Shown here piece after piece: positions 1-7,379 of a stretch of 31,476 nucleotides of DNA (its first letter is position 1; each line of letters opens with the position of its first letter). Under the pieces are notes generated by a model. It was not told where the DNA came from, searched no databases, and saw only the letters and a list, made by a program, of their open reading frames with translations. Source of the stretch: JBFLXN01 sp040755715 [NCBI: Candidatus Edwardsbacteria bacterium] (GTDB lineage: Bacteria > Edwardsbacteria > AC1 > JBFLXN01); assembly GCA_040755715.1 (NCBI GenBank), contig JBFLXN010000007.1, positions 1 to 31,476 of the forward strand. The letters run 5' to 3'. The position numbers and the translations under genes are program-made.

Positions 1-10
1 AGGGGTTACA

Positions 11-123
11 ATTCCGAAAGTTGCCAGTGGCAAGTTTCGGAATGTCATATCCCGATAGAATCGGGATGTGAAAGTGCTGTGTGACTCCCGAAAAAAGTTA
101 CGGAATTTATGTCACACAGCACT
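11..123. repeat. Cluster of three hairpins upstream of the slipin gene
   Basis: Three consecutive inverted repeats are visible. At 11-43 a near-perfect 33-nt palindrome pairs ATTCCGAAA with TTTCGGAAT and TTGCCA with TGGCAA, with one G-G mismatch. At 45-71 TCATATCCCGAT pairs with ATCGGGATGTGA around a 3-nt loop. At 73-85 and 111-123 a perfect 13-bp stem (AGTGCTGTGTGAC) encloses a 25-nt loop. No U-tract follows any of them, so simple terminators are unlikely. A composite REP/MITE-like element or a leader structure fits better. The type is a guess; the symmetry is read directly. Confidence 0.7.
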
Positions 124-138
124 AGTGAGATAGGTAAT

Positions 139-211
139 TTTGTGTTCTTTGCGGATTTATCCTGAAAGATTCACTGTAAATGGATATTTTGCGTGCTTAG
201 CGGAGTCACAA
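139..211. repeat. Degenerate intergenic repeat (TTTGCGG / TTAGCGG type)
   Basis: Two related units, one ending CTTTGCGG near 155 and one ending CTTAGCGG near 204, resemble the degenerate intergenic repeats common in draft genomes of uncultured bacteria. The stretch ends shortly before the slipin ribosome binding site (AAGGAGGAA at about 227-235). I see no good promoter here. Confidence 0.4.
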
Positions 212-242
212 AATCAAACCACAAAAAAGGAGGAACAAAGGA

Positions 243-992
243 ATGCTCGGAATTACTATTTTAGTAGTGATAGGCCTCTACATTCTCTTCAGTGCTATCC
301 GCATCTTGCGTGAATATGAAAGAGGCGTCATTTTCAGATTGGGAAGATTAATCGGGGAGAAAGGGCCGGGATTGATTTTACTAATCCCGATTGTTGATAA
401 GATGGTGAAAGTTTCTCTCCGAACCGTGGCGATGGATGTGCCGCAACAAGAAGTAGTGACCAAAGACAATGTTTCAGTCAAAGTCAACGCTGTTCTTTAT
501 TTCAAAGTGATGGACGCCGCCAAAGCCATAGTCGCCGTAGAAGACTATCTCTATGCTACTTCTCAGATGGGACAGACGACACTTAGAAGTATCCTCGGTG
601 AACATGAACTTGATGAACTTTTATCTCAGCGAGAAAAAATTAATCAACAGTTACAACGAGTGATTGATATGCGGACAGACCCTTGGGGAATTAAGGTAAT
701 GGCCGTGGAAGTCAAGGATGTCGATTTACCAGAACAGATGAAACGAGCAATTGCCAAACAGGCCGAGGCGGAAAGAGAAAGAAGAGCAAAGGTTATTCAT
801 GCCGATGGTGAATTCCAAGCCGCCGGGAAATTAAAGGAAGCCGCTGACACCATTGCTCAACAACCAGTAGCTGTTCAGTTGCGATACCTTCAGACTCTGA
901 CAGAAATCGCTGTTGAAAAGAATTCAACTATTGTCTTTCCCGTACCTGTAGAATTCCTGCAAAACTTCATAGAAGCCGTCAGGAAAAAGTAG
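243..992 (+). CDS. Slipin / stomatin-like SPFH membrane protein
   Basis: This is a 249-residue SPFH-family protein of the bacterial slipin type. One N-terminal hydrophobic segment (about residues 3-20) should anchor it in the inner membrane, with the SPFH domain (about 24-190) next. Hallmarks are [50 protein letters not shown] and TDPWGIKV, then the charged helical stretch with [11 protein letters not shown]. Slipins oligomerise into membrane scaffolds and are often paired with an NfeD-type partner, which is not adjacent here and may lie left of the window. The ATG at 243 has a strong Shine-Dalgarno (AAGGAGGAA). Family assignment is firm; the cellular role is not known from sequence. Confidence 0.95.
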   Translation: MLGITILVVIGLYILFSAIRILREYERGVIFRLGRLIGEKGPGLILLIPIVDKMVKVSLRTVAMDVPQQEVVTKDNVSVKVNAVLYFKVMDAAKAIVAVEDYLYATSQMGQTTLRSILGEHELDELLSQREKINQQLQRVIDMRTDPWGIKVMAVEVKDVDLPEQMKRAIAKQAEAERERRAKVIHADGEFQAAGKLKEAADTIAQQPVAVQLRYLQTLTEIAVEKNSTIVFPVPVEFLQNFIEAVRKK

Positions 993-997
993 AGTGA

Positions 998-1040
998 TAA
1001 AGGCGGTTATCAGTATCACCGGAGACGATAACCGCCTTTA
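998..1040 (+). terminator. Perfect 14-bp hairpin after the slipin gene
   Basis: TAAAGGCGGTTATC (998-1011) pairs without mismatch with GATAACCGCCTTTA (1027-1040) around a 15-nt loop, starting 5 nt after the stop codon. The position suits a transcription terminator, but the bases after the stem are A-rich rather than U-rich, so termination or mRNA 3'-end protection is only probable. Confidence 0.55.
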
Positions 1041-1096
1041 AAAACCTATCCTATATCTAATCGCAAACTAGGAATTTCAAGTAAACCCATAGAATT

Positions 1097-1170
1097 ATCC
1101 GCCAGAGGCGGATCTGCCTCAGGCATGACACAGAAAAATAGAAATTCATAGAAATTTGTGGAAATTTATT
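1097..1170. repeat. GCC-rich palindrome followed by 10-nt-period repeat
   Basis: ATCCGCC and GGCGGAT (1097-1113) form a 7-bp hairpin, with an overlapping alternative pairing GAGGC/GCCTC to about 1120. From 1141 to 1170 three 10-nt units begin GAAATT (GAAATTCATA, GAAATTTGTG, GAAATTTATT). The last unit runs into the proposed TTG start of the next gene, which makes that start uncertain. Confidence 0.5.
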
Positions 1171-2095
1171 GTTCTTTACCACAAGTTTCTATCATCCCGA
1201 TTTAATCGGGGTTCTATTAGTTTCCGTATTTCTGTGTTATGCTGTGGCTAATATCTTGACAGAGCACCAAATGAAATCCGCTATCTGTCCTCAATGCCGT
1301 CGCCCGGTGATTGTCCGAAGCCAACCGAGATGTCTCTATTGTGGTGCAAATCTATCTTTGGGCACGGTTCAGAATGGCATCACAAAGAAAATTCTCTCAC
1401 GCCATCCCGGTTTTTCTCTATTAACCTTTGTAGAACAAACAAAGGCACTTTTTTGTCTTCTTCAAAGATGTCGGATGGAGAAGAACTTTGAGACATTGAA
1501 TTTATACTTTGCCCAGAATCTGGTTGAGCAATACAAGATTGAGAGTTTGAGTTTTGAAAAGAAAAAACTTCAACATCATTTAGAAAAAATTTCCATTGGG
1601 GAAATAATGATTAAGGAATATCAGTCCATAGATTCTCAAGAAAAACTGAGCATTCAAATTGACGCAGTAATGGCAGACTATATTGTTGATGAGCAAACTC
1701 ATATTGTTACACAGGGAATACGCAATCCTACTCCATTTAGAGAATATTGGAAACTAATTGGCAAGGCCCTCTATTTTAAAATACAACCGAGGGAAGCGGA
1801 AATATTTTTTTGTCCAAACTGCCATGCACCGCTGAAACTTGGCAATCCTGTGAAGTGTGATTACTGTGGTTTCTGGGTGGTTAGAGGTGATTTCAATTGG
1901 CAGGTGACAAAGATTTGGCGCCATGACCAAAAGGAACTCTACGAAGAATGGAAGAATAGATTCGCTGAATTACAGAGAAGTGGTGTCTCTGAATCTTTAG
2001 ATTCCTTACTATCTTCTGACTGGGGAGATAAAGACCCGAACAATTTTTTGCAGACTCTCTGTTACATTTTCAAAATTGCAGTCCGGTCGTTTTAA
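1169..2095 (+). CDS. Tim44-like domain protein flanked by two zinc ribbons
   Basis: The protein of up to 308 residues has a hydrophobic segment at about residues 12-30, then a four-cysteine zinc ribbon (C40, C43, C55, C58). A middle region (about 85-205) looks like the Tim44/MRP-L45 domain, with a predicted helical start and a DYIVDEQTHIVTQG plus FREYWKLIG signature. A second ribbon follows (C215, C218, C230, C233). Bacterial Tim44-like proteins are membrane-associated and mostly uncharacterised. Function is unknown; protein or lipid binding at the membrane is inference. The start is doubtful: TTG at 1169 lies at the edge of a 10-nt repeat with no clear Shine-Dalgarno. An internal start at residue 35 (Met) would drop the membrane segment but keep both ribbons. 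Confidence 0.75.
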   Translation: MFFTTSFYHPDLIGVLLVSVFLCYAVANILTEHQMKSAICPQCRRPVIVRSQPRCLYCGANLSLGTVQNGITKKILSRHPGFSLLTFVEQTKALFCLLQRCRMEKNFETLNLYFAQNLVEQYKIESLSFEKKKLQHHLEKISIGEIMIKEYQSIDSQEKLSIQIDAVMADYIVDEQTHIVTQGIRNPTPFREYWKLIGKALYFKIQPREAEIFFCPNCHAPLKLGNPVKCDYCGFWVVRGDFNWQVTKIWRHDQKELYEEWKNRFAELQRSGVSESLDSLLSSDWGDKDPNNFLQTLCYIFKIAVRSF

Positions 2096-2097
2096 AA

Positions 2098-2125
2098 GTA
2101 GGGGCAATTCGTGAATTGCCCCTAC
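2098..2125. repeat. REP-like palindrome
   Basis: GTAGGGGCAATTC and GAATTGCCCCTAC form a perfect 13-bp stem with a 2-nt loop, placed 2 nt after the stop of the Tim44-like gene. It resembles the GTAGGGGC...GCCCCTAC palindromes scattered through many uncultured bacterial genomes. It may act as an mRNA end structure. There is no U-tract. Confidence 0.7.
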
Positions 2126-2150
2126 AAACCTGTCAGAAAAGGAGAAAAAA

Positions 2151-3911
2151 ATGATTCTCCTCAGAAAAAATATTATAAAATCTGTGTTAATCTGTGTAAA
2201 TTTGTGGTTTCTTATTCTTTCCCTAGCAGAAGCGAAATTTCATTTTGCGATTATCGGCGACAATACTGGTGGACATGAACCGGGTATTTTACTACAAGTC
2301 CTCACAGAAATTGAGCGACTTAATCCTGATTTTGTCATTTGTGTAGGCGACTTGATTGAGGGCTATAGCCAGAATCCTAAAGAAATTCAGGCTCAGTGGG
2401 ATACATTGCAGACAATTCTAAAGATATTGAATGAACCGTTTTATTTTGTGCCAGGCAATCACGACATCCAAGATGAAATGAGCGAAAAGATATATATTAA
2501 AAATACTTGTGTTCAGCCTCATTATTCCTTTAACTATCAAAATAACCATTTCATTGTTCTGGACAATAGTCGTTTTGAGTCAGGCGAAGAGATTTCTGCT
2601 GAGCAGTGGAATTGGCTCAAAGACGACTTGGAGAAAAATAAGAACGCTGAAAATGTTTTTTGTTTCTTTCACAAACCATTTTGGGCAGAAGCTTTAGAAC
2701 AGAAGAAAAATACAGAAAAATGGCATGAACTGTTCAAGCAATACGGAGTAAAAGGTGTATTCTCCGGACACTGGCATAGCTACTTTCGCACATTTTGGGA
2801 TGGGATAAATTATACCGCAGTAGGAAGTTCTGGAGCATCGCTTAAAGAAGATTTACCTCGGGGCAAATTCTATCAATTTCTCTGGGTGACAGTGGACGGC
2901 AAGAGTGTCCAAATAACTCCGATTAAATTGGGAAATATCTTTTCTTCTGATATTCTTACTTTCTACGAGCGCGAAGAAATCAAGTTTATTGAATCTACAA
3001 GTCTTGAAATTTCACCGATTACTCTACCGGAAAAAGGCAAAGATAACAGGTTTTCTTTTACCGTAAAAATCAAAAATTTACGGGATACTTTACTTGAGGG
3101 CGAATTGAAATGTGAGCAAATCAATCCTGCCTGGACAATCACTCCTACTCAGGCAAAATATTCTCTGGCACCTGGTGCTGAGATGCCTTTACACTTTCTG
3201 GCTACTCTTAAAGACAATTCTCTTCTCTATCCTTTGCCGAGTTTCACCACTGAATATCCTTATGGTAAAGACAAAGTATGTAAGATGGAAAAACGTCTGT
3301 TTGTGCATAAAATAGGCTCCTGCTCAAAAGTAGGAAAACCACCTGTAATTGACGGTCTGCTGGATGATAATTGCTGGGGAAAAATTAAACCGTTAAAAAC
3401 ATTTGGCGCAATGGACGGTAGTGTGACCAAGGTTGAACCGACAGAAATTTATCTCGGTTATGATGAACAAAATCTATATATCGCCGCCCGGTGTTATGAA
3501 AGTCACCCCGAGAAAATTAAAACAGAAGCCGCCAAACGCGACGAACTCACCATTGCAGGTGATGATTATCTCTGGTTTTTCTTTGACGCCGATTCTGACC
3601 AAAAGACTTATGACCAATTGATTGTTAATGCTAACGGAATTATTTTTGACCGCCGCTGTAAATTTGAGCAAGGAAAAAGCACCAAAGACATTATCTGGAA
3701 CGGAAATTGGCAGATAAAAACAGTGAAGACAAACAAAGACTGGACCTTGGAATTATCAATCCCATTGAACAATCTCACAGAAACGGGCAAGCTAGCGAAG
3801 ACTTGGGGAATGAACATTCGTAGGTTGCAAAATAGCACCGTAGATTATGCTGATTGGCAACCAACAGTAGAACATAACCCCACAAAATTTGGAGAATTGA
3901 TTTTTAAGTGA
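2151..3911 (+). CDS. Secreted calcineurin-like metallophosphoesterase with CBM9-like C-terminal domain
   Basis: This 586-residue protein has a signal peptide (about 1-28). A calcineurin-like phosphoesterase domain (about 30-260) shows the metal-site motifs in order: GDN (D37), GDL (D67), GNHD (N103, H104), HKP (H174) and GHWH (H207, H209). A middle region (about 280-365) reads as an Ig-like linker. Residues about 395-586 look like a CBM9/DOMON-type domain, with PPVIDGLLDDNCWG, LYIAARCYE and a closing GELIF. The protein is exported, probably to periplasm or surface. The substrate is unknown: phosphoesters or nucleotides are possible, with the C-terminus binding glycan. The ATG has a good Shine-Dalgarno (AAAAGGAG). 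The signal-peptide codons overlap a degenerate 10-nt repeat. Confidence 0.9.
   Translation: MILLRKNIIKSVLICVNLWFLILSLAEAKFHFAIIGDNTGGHEPGILLQVLTEIERLNPDFVICVGDLIEGYSQNPKEIQAQWDTLQTILKILNEPFYFVPGNHDIQDEMSEKIYIKNTCVQPHYSFNYQNNHFIVLDNSRFESGEEISAEQWNWLKDDLEKNKNAENVFCFFHKPFWAEALEQKKNTEKWHELFKQYGVKGVFSGHWHSYFRTFWDGINYTAVGSSGASLKEDLPRGKFYQFLWVTVDGKSVQITPIKLGNIFSSDILTFYEREEIKFIESTSLEISPITLPEKGKDNRFSFTVKIKNLRDTLLEGELKCEQINPAWTITPTQAKYSLAPGAEMPLHFLATLKDNSLLYPLPSFTTEYPYGKDKVCKMEKRLFVHKIGSCSKVGKPPVIDGLLDDNCWGKIKPLKTFGAMDGSVTKVEPTEIYLGYDEQNLYIAARCYESHPEKIKTEAAKRDELTIAGDDYLWFFFDADSDQKTYDQLIVNANGIIFDRRCKFEQGKSTKDIIWNGNWQIKTVKTNKDWTLELSIPLNNLTETGKLAKTWGMNIRRLQNSTVDYADWQPTVEHNPTKFGELIFK
2180..2207 (+). repeat. 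10-nt-period repeat inside the signal-peptide codons
   Basis: Three consecutive near-copies (TCTGTGTTAA, TCTGTGTAAA, TTTGTGGTTT) encode the hydrophobic core SVLICVNLWF of the phosphoesterase signal peptide. The same style of word occurs in intergenic DNA elsewhere in this window (around 1141 and 5395). Confidence 0.6.
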
Positions 3912-3924
3912 TTTGTAAAATAAC

Positions 3925-3943
3925 CTCCTGATAAAAATAGGAG
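3925..3943 (+). promoter_or_regulatory. Possible Shine-Dalgarno-sequestering hairpin
   Basis: CTCCT at 3925-3929 can pair with the ribosome binding site AGGAG at 3939-3943 of the gene starting at 3953, around a 9-nt loop. The short stem could dampen translation initiation. Five base pairs is weak, so this may be chance. Confidence 0.35.
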
Positions 3944-3952
3944 AATTAACAG

Positions 3953-4339
3953 ATGGAAGGTATCCATAGGATTGCTGATTGGAATGCTATAGGTGCAGTT
4001 GTCCAGGCTCTTGCTACAGTTATCTTGGTCATTATAACTTGGTTCTATGTTCACAGAACGCGAGAAATTGCAGAGCAAACCAGGAGACAGGCGGATACAG
4101 CAGCTGCAGCTCTGGAAGAACAGCGCACACTTAAGAGACAAAAGATAAAAATTCTGAGGGCCTTAACCGAGATTCCACCAATCTATGCGCTCACGCTTGA
4201 AGAATTAGCGTTTCTAACAGGGATTGACCCCGATGAGATAGAAGGGCCGCTGGTAACTATGATGGCGGAAGCTCTGGTAGAAATAGATTTATCTGGGAAC
4301 TATAGGTTAAGTAGAACAAAAGGAGGAAAGAAGGAGTAA
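3953..4339 (+). CDS. Small single-span membrane protein with winged-helix-like C-terminus
   Basis: A 128-residue protein of unrecognised family. One membrane span (about residues 13-32) is followed by a charged helix rich in Arg, Glu, Gln and Ala (about 35-62, likely coiled coil). A 60-residue C-terminal part resembles a winged helix: a helix starting ILRALTEI, a turn with LEELAFLTGIDPDEIE, a third helix ALVEI and a wing GNYRLS. Such a domain often binds DNA or protein; here it would face the cytoplasm. The ATG has AGGAG 9 nt upstream. It ends 1 nt before the next ATG, so the two small genes are almost certainly co-transcribed and translationally coupled. Function is not assigned. Confidence 0.75.
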   Translation: MEGIHRIADWNAIGAVVQALATVILVIITWFYVHRTREIAEQTRRQADTAAAALEEQRTLKRQKIKILRALTEIPPIYALTLEELAFLTGIDPDEIEGPLVTMMAEALVEIDLSGNYRLSRTKGGKKE

Positions 4340-4340
4340 A

Positions 4341-4649
4341 ATGGTCAAGCTATCGGAGGAATTGAGAAAGTTAGGTGAAGAGCTCGGACGGGATTTCAAA
4401 GAACTCAATGAGCGCTATGGACACGCCTGTGGAGATGCACTTCTGCGGAATTTTGCAAGGTCTTTTGACCTACCCGATGAGACAAAACTTGAAGTGGAGA
4501 CGGACAAGGGAACTACCGCATTGGTACACATCTCCAGAGTGCGAAAGATTCTTGCTGGTGCTCCACCTTCAGAAATAGCTTCAATGGGCAACATTGGAAA
4601 AAGGGAGGCAGCTCTTGCCCTACTCAGGATGAAGACCCGGAGAGAGTAA
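4341..4649 (+). CDS. Small protein with a local GGDEF-like stretch
   Basis: A 102-residue soluble, highly charged protein, translationally coupled to the membrane protein upstream (ATG 1 nt after its stop, AAGGAG just before). Residues about 18-43 (FKELNERYGHACGDALLRNF) strongly recall the first conserved block of GGDEF domains, typically D-x-x-x-FK-x-(I/L)-N-(D/E)-x-x-GH-x-x-GD-x-x-L. The GG(D/E)EF catalytic loop and everything after it are absent. The remainder (KLEVETDKGTTALVHI, then a helical Arg/Lys-rich end) matches nothing I know. It may be a remnant, a minimal binding module or a chance likeness. It has no cyclase activity as written. Confidence 0.65.
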   Translation: MVKLSEELRKLGEELGRDFKELNERYGHACGDALLRNFARSFDLPDETKLEVETDKGTTALVHISRVRKILAGAPPSEIASMGNIGKREAALALLRMKTRRE

Positions 4650-4746
4650 ACTACTTCTTTTACACCATAAAACCATCCGAATTTGAAACAATGTCAAAGA
4701 TCAAAAAATGGTATAGGACAACTAATTTTCTAACGAGAACAAATCA

Positions 4747-5328
4747 GTGGAGACAAATAAAAAAATTTATCTTGTGTCGATTGGCAAGATTGATGGAGAA
4801 ATCTTAGATTTTCTAAAAACCTATCTGTCTCAGAATTTTAACTTGCCTTGTGTTGTAGGTGAGGCACTTCCGTCACCTGATTATGCTTACAATCAAGAGC
4901 GGCAACAGTATTGGTCAACCGCTATTCTGGCCAGATTAAAACAAAAAATTTCAAAAGATGCTCTGCGAGTTTTAGGAATAATTGACCTTGACCTGTTCGC
5001 GCCAGAATTAAATTTTATCTTTGGTGAGGCCGATATTACAGGAAGAGTTTCTCTGATTTCGCTTTACCGATTGCGAAATGAAACCTATGGATTATCACCA
5101 GACCGAGATCTTCTCTTTAAAAGAGCCGCCAAAGAAGCCGTACATGAATTGGGGCATACATTCGGTCTGAGGCATTGTGCCGATGTTAAATGTGTGATGC
5201 ATTTTTCTAATTGTCTAAAAGACACAGATATAAAGAGTGCCGAATTTTGTAAAGACTGCATTGCACGGATGAGGCCAGATGAACACAGATATTTTCGGAT
5301 GAATCTTAATAATGTTTTGAACTTTTGA
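4747..5328 (+). CDS. Archaemetzincin-type zinc metalloprotease
   Basis: The 193-residue protein carries the archaemetzincin signature. HELGHTFGLRHC supplies three zinc-binding His (H133, H137, H143), the general base E134 and the following cysteine C144. C149, M151, C168 and C171 form the second, structural zinc site typical of this family. The N-terminal YLVSIGKIDGEILDFL and the YNQERQQYWSTAILARL segment also fit. Members are aminopeptidase-like, common in archaea and animals and sporadic in bacteria. The start is GTG at 4747 with no clear Shine-Dalgarno, chosen because the family N-terminus begins right there. The last codons overlap a GAACACAGAT word that recurs inverted near 5395, so the tail may be repeat-derived. 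Confidence 0.9.
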   Translation: METNKKIYLVSIGKIDGEILDFLKTYLSQNFNLPCVVGEALPSPDYAYNQERQQYWSTAILARLKQKISKDALRVLGIIDLDLFAPELNFIFGEADITGRVSLISLYRLRNETYGLSPDRDLLFKRAAKEAVHELGHTFGLRHCADVKCVMHFSNCLKDTDIKSAEFCKDCIARMRPDEHRYFRMNLNNVLNF

Positions 5329-5412
5329 GTTTGCCTCGCAGAGTAGGATCCCGCCGTAGGTGGTGATTTAGAGTTTTTTGATTTATCTGCGCTCATCTGT
5401 GTTTAAAGCATT

Positions 5413-6462
5413 ATGCAGCAAAAAAAAATAAATCCTGTTAGAAGTCGCCTTACTGTTCCTGAAAGATTAGAAGGAGAACAAGAATTTGATTCTTCAGTTC
5501 GTCCTGCTTCTTTAAGAGAATTTGTTGGGCAGGAGAAACTTAAAGAAAATCTAAAAATCTTCATTCAGGCGGCTAAGGAAAGAAACGAAGCCTTAGAACA
5601 TTTACTTTTTCACGGTCCACCAGGTCTGGGCAAGACGACTTTAGCCTATATTATCGCTAAAGAAATCGGCGTAGAAATTCATTGCACCACTGGGCCAATT
5701 CTTGAACGTCCAGCTGATTTAGCCGGAATTCTTACTAATCTCGGTGAAAAAGATGTATTGTTTATTGATGAAATTCATCGGGTGAATCATACCGTTGAGG
5801 AATATCTCTATTCGGCGATGGAAGATTTTAACTTAGACATAATGATTGACCGTGGCCCAAATGCCCGTTCCGTCCGATTAAATTTAAAGCCTTTCACTTT
5901 AGTCGGAGCAACAACCCGGGCAGGACTTTTGACCTCACCGCTTAGAGCAAGATTCGGAATGAGTCATCGCTTAGGCTACTATAGTCCTGACGACCTCTTT
6001 AAGATTGTCCTGCGCTCGGCGAAAATTCTGGACATAGAAATTGAAAAAGAAGCTTCAGTGGAAATTGCTAAACGTTCCAGAGGAACACCACGAGTTGCCA
6101 ATCGTCTGCTCCGCCGTGTGAGAGATTTTGCCCAGATAAAAAGTTCTGGTCAAGTTACTAAAGAAATCACCGAACACGCTTTAATGATGCTTGAAGTTGA
6201 TGAATTGGGACTGGATGAAATGGATAAGCGCATTTTGGAAACGATTATTTACAAATTCCAAGGCGGACCAGTAGGACTGAATACTTTAGCAGTAGCAGTT
6301 GGTGAAGAAGAAGAAACATTGCAGGAAGTCTACGAACCATATCTTATTCAAGAAGGGCTAATTAAAAGGACACCGAGAGGAAGAGAAGCCACCGCTTTGG
6401 CCTATTCGCATTTTAAAATCTCACTGGAAAAAAATTCTCAGGAAAAACTTTTTTCACCATGA
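5413..6462 (+). CDS. ruvB: Holliday junction branch migration helicase RuvB
   Basis: A 349-residue RuvB, the hexameric AAA+ motor that drives Holliday junction branch migration with RuvA. Walker [10 protein letters not shown] is at 68-76, Walker B LFIDEIHR around 116-123 and sensor 1 GATTRAG at 165-171. The arginine-finger region LRARFG is at about 177-182, and a C-terminal winged helix has the GRTPRGR-like [13 protein letters not shown] near 331. Length is normal. It overlaps trxB by 4 nt (ATGA). No ruvA or ruvC is adjacent. The ATG at 5413 lacks an obvious Shine-Dalgarno and follows a degenerate repeat (ATCTGTGTT at 5395-5403). Confidence 0.98.
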   Translation: MQQKKINPVRSRLTVPERLEGEQEFDSSVRPASLREFVGQEKLKENLKIFIQAAKERNEALEHLLFHGPPGLGKTTLAYIIAKEIGVEIHCTTGPILERPADLAGILTNLGEKDVLFIDEIHRVNHTVEEYLYSAMEDFNLDIMIDRGPNARSVRLNLKPFTLVGATTRAGLLTSPLRARFGMSHRLGYYSPDDLFKIVLRSAKILDIEIEKEASVEIAKRSRGTPRVANRLLRRVRDFAQIKSSGQVTKEITEHALMMLEVDELGLDEMDKRILETIIYKFQGGPVGLNTLAVAVGEEEETLQEVYEPYLIQEGLIKRTPRGREATALAYSHFKISLEKNSQEKLFSP

Positions 6463-7379
6463 CTAAAAAAATTTACGACCTCATTATTATAGGAGGAGGA
6501 CCAGCAGGGTTAACTGCTGGCATATATGCCTCAAGAGCGAGATTGGATACCTTGCTTTTTGAAGCAAAGCTCATTGGTGGACAAGCAACTACTACTGACC
6601 GAATTGCAAATTATCCCGGCTTTCCTGAAATTACTTCCGGCTTAGAGTTAACGGAGAGAATGAAAGAACAAGCCCAAAAATTTGATTTGAAGATTGTTCA
6701 AGAAGAAGTGACTAAAATTCAATGGGAAGAAAAAAAGATAATCACCAAGAGCAACCAGTATCAAACTAAGAGCATTATTGTAGCTACAGGTGCTGAACAA
6801 AAAAATTTGAGAGTTCCCGGGGAGATGGAATTTTTAGGGAGAGGAGTTTCCTTTTGCGCTACTTGTGACGGCCCATTTTTTAAGGATAAACAGGTAATCG
6901 TTGTTGGTGGTGGAGATGCGGCTATCACTGAAGCTTTACACCTAACAAAATTTGCTAAAAAAGTGATAGCAATTCACCGACGAGAGGAATTACGGGCGGC
7001 TAAAATCCTTCAGGAAGAAATGCAAGCCAATGAAAAAATCTACTCCTTAGGTGGTTATGTGGTAGAACGTATAGAAGGAAAGGAAAGAGTAGAAAAAGTG
7101 CTTGCCGAGAATGTAGAGACAGGTAAAATCAAAGAGATACCGGCAGATGGAATTTTCATTTCCATTGGCACAAGTCCAAAAACTGAGTTTTTGAGAGGAA
7201 TGGTAGAGATGGATGAGGAGGGGTATATTATTACCGATAAGAATATGCAGACATCAGTTTCAGGAATCTTTGCCGCTGGCGATGTGCGTCAGAAGCTCCT
7301 GCGACAGATTGCCACAGCCGTAGGAGATGGCGCCACCGCCGCTAAAGCAGTTGAGGAATACCTTAAACAAATTTGTTAA
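6459..7379 (+). CDS. trxB: Thioredoxin reductase
   Basis: A 306-residue, full-length low-molecular-weight thioredoxin reductase that uses NADPH and FAD to reduce thioredoxin in the cytoplasm. The FAD site GGGPAG is at 12-17, and the redox-active CATC at 133-136 is followed by DGPFF. The NADPH-binding GGGDAA starts at 149 with HRR at 173-175, and a C-terminal FAAGDVRQK closes the FAD site. The ATG overlaps the ruvB stop, implying coupled translation. The 3' end overlaps the convergent minus-strand gene by 17 nt. No thioredoxin gene lies in the window. Confidence 0.97.
   Translation: MTKKIYDLIIIGGGPAGLTAGIYASRARLDTLLFEAKLIGGQATTTDRIANYPGFPEITSGLELTERMKEQAQKFDLKIVQEEVTKIQWEEKKIITKSNQYQTKSIIVATGAEQKNLRVPGEMEFLGRGVSFCATCDGPFFKDKQVIVVGGGDAAITEALHLTKFAKKVIAIHRREELRAAKILQEEMQANEKIYSLGGYVVERIEGKERVEKVLAENVETGKIKEIPADGIFISIGTSPKTEFLRGMVEMDEEGYIITDKNMQTSVSGIFAAGDVRQKLLRQIATAVGDGATAAKAVEEYLKQIC

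Noticed and set aside
4691-4804. Short frame starting ATGTCAAAG overlapping the archaemetzincin start
   Set aside because: It has no Shine-Dalgarno, is 37 codons long and overlaps a conserved family N-terminus in another frame.
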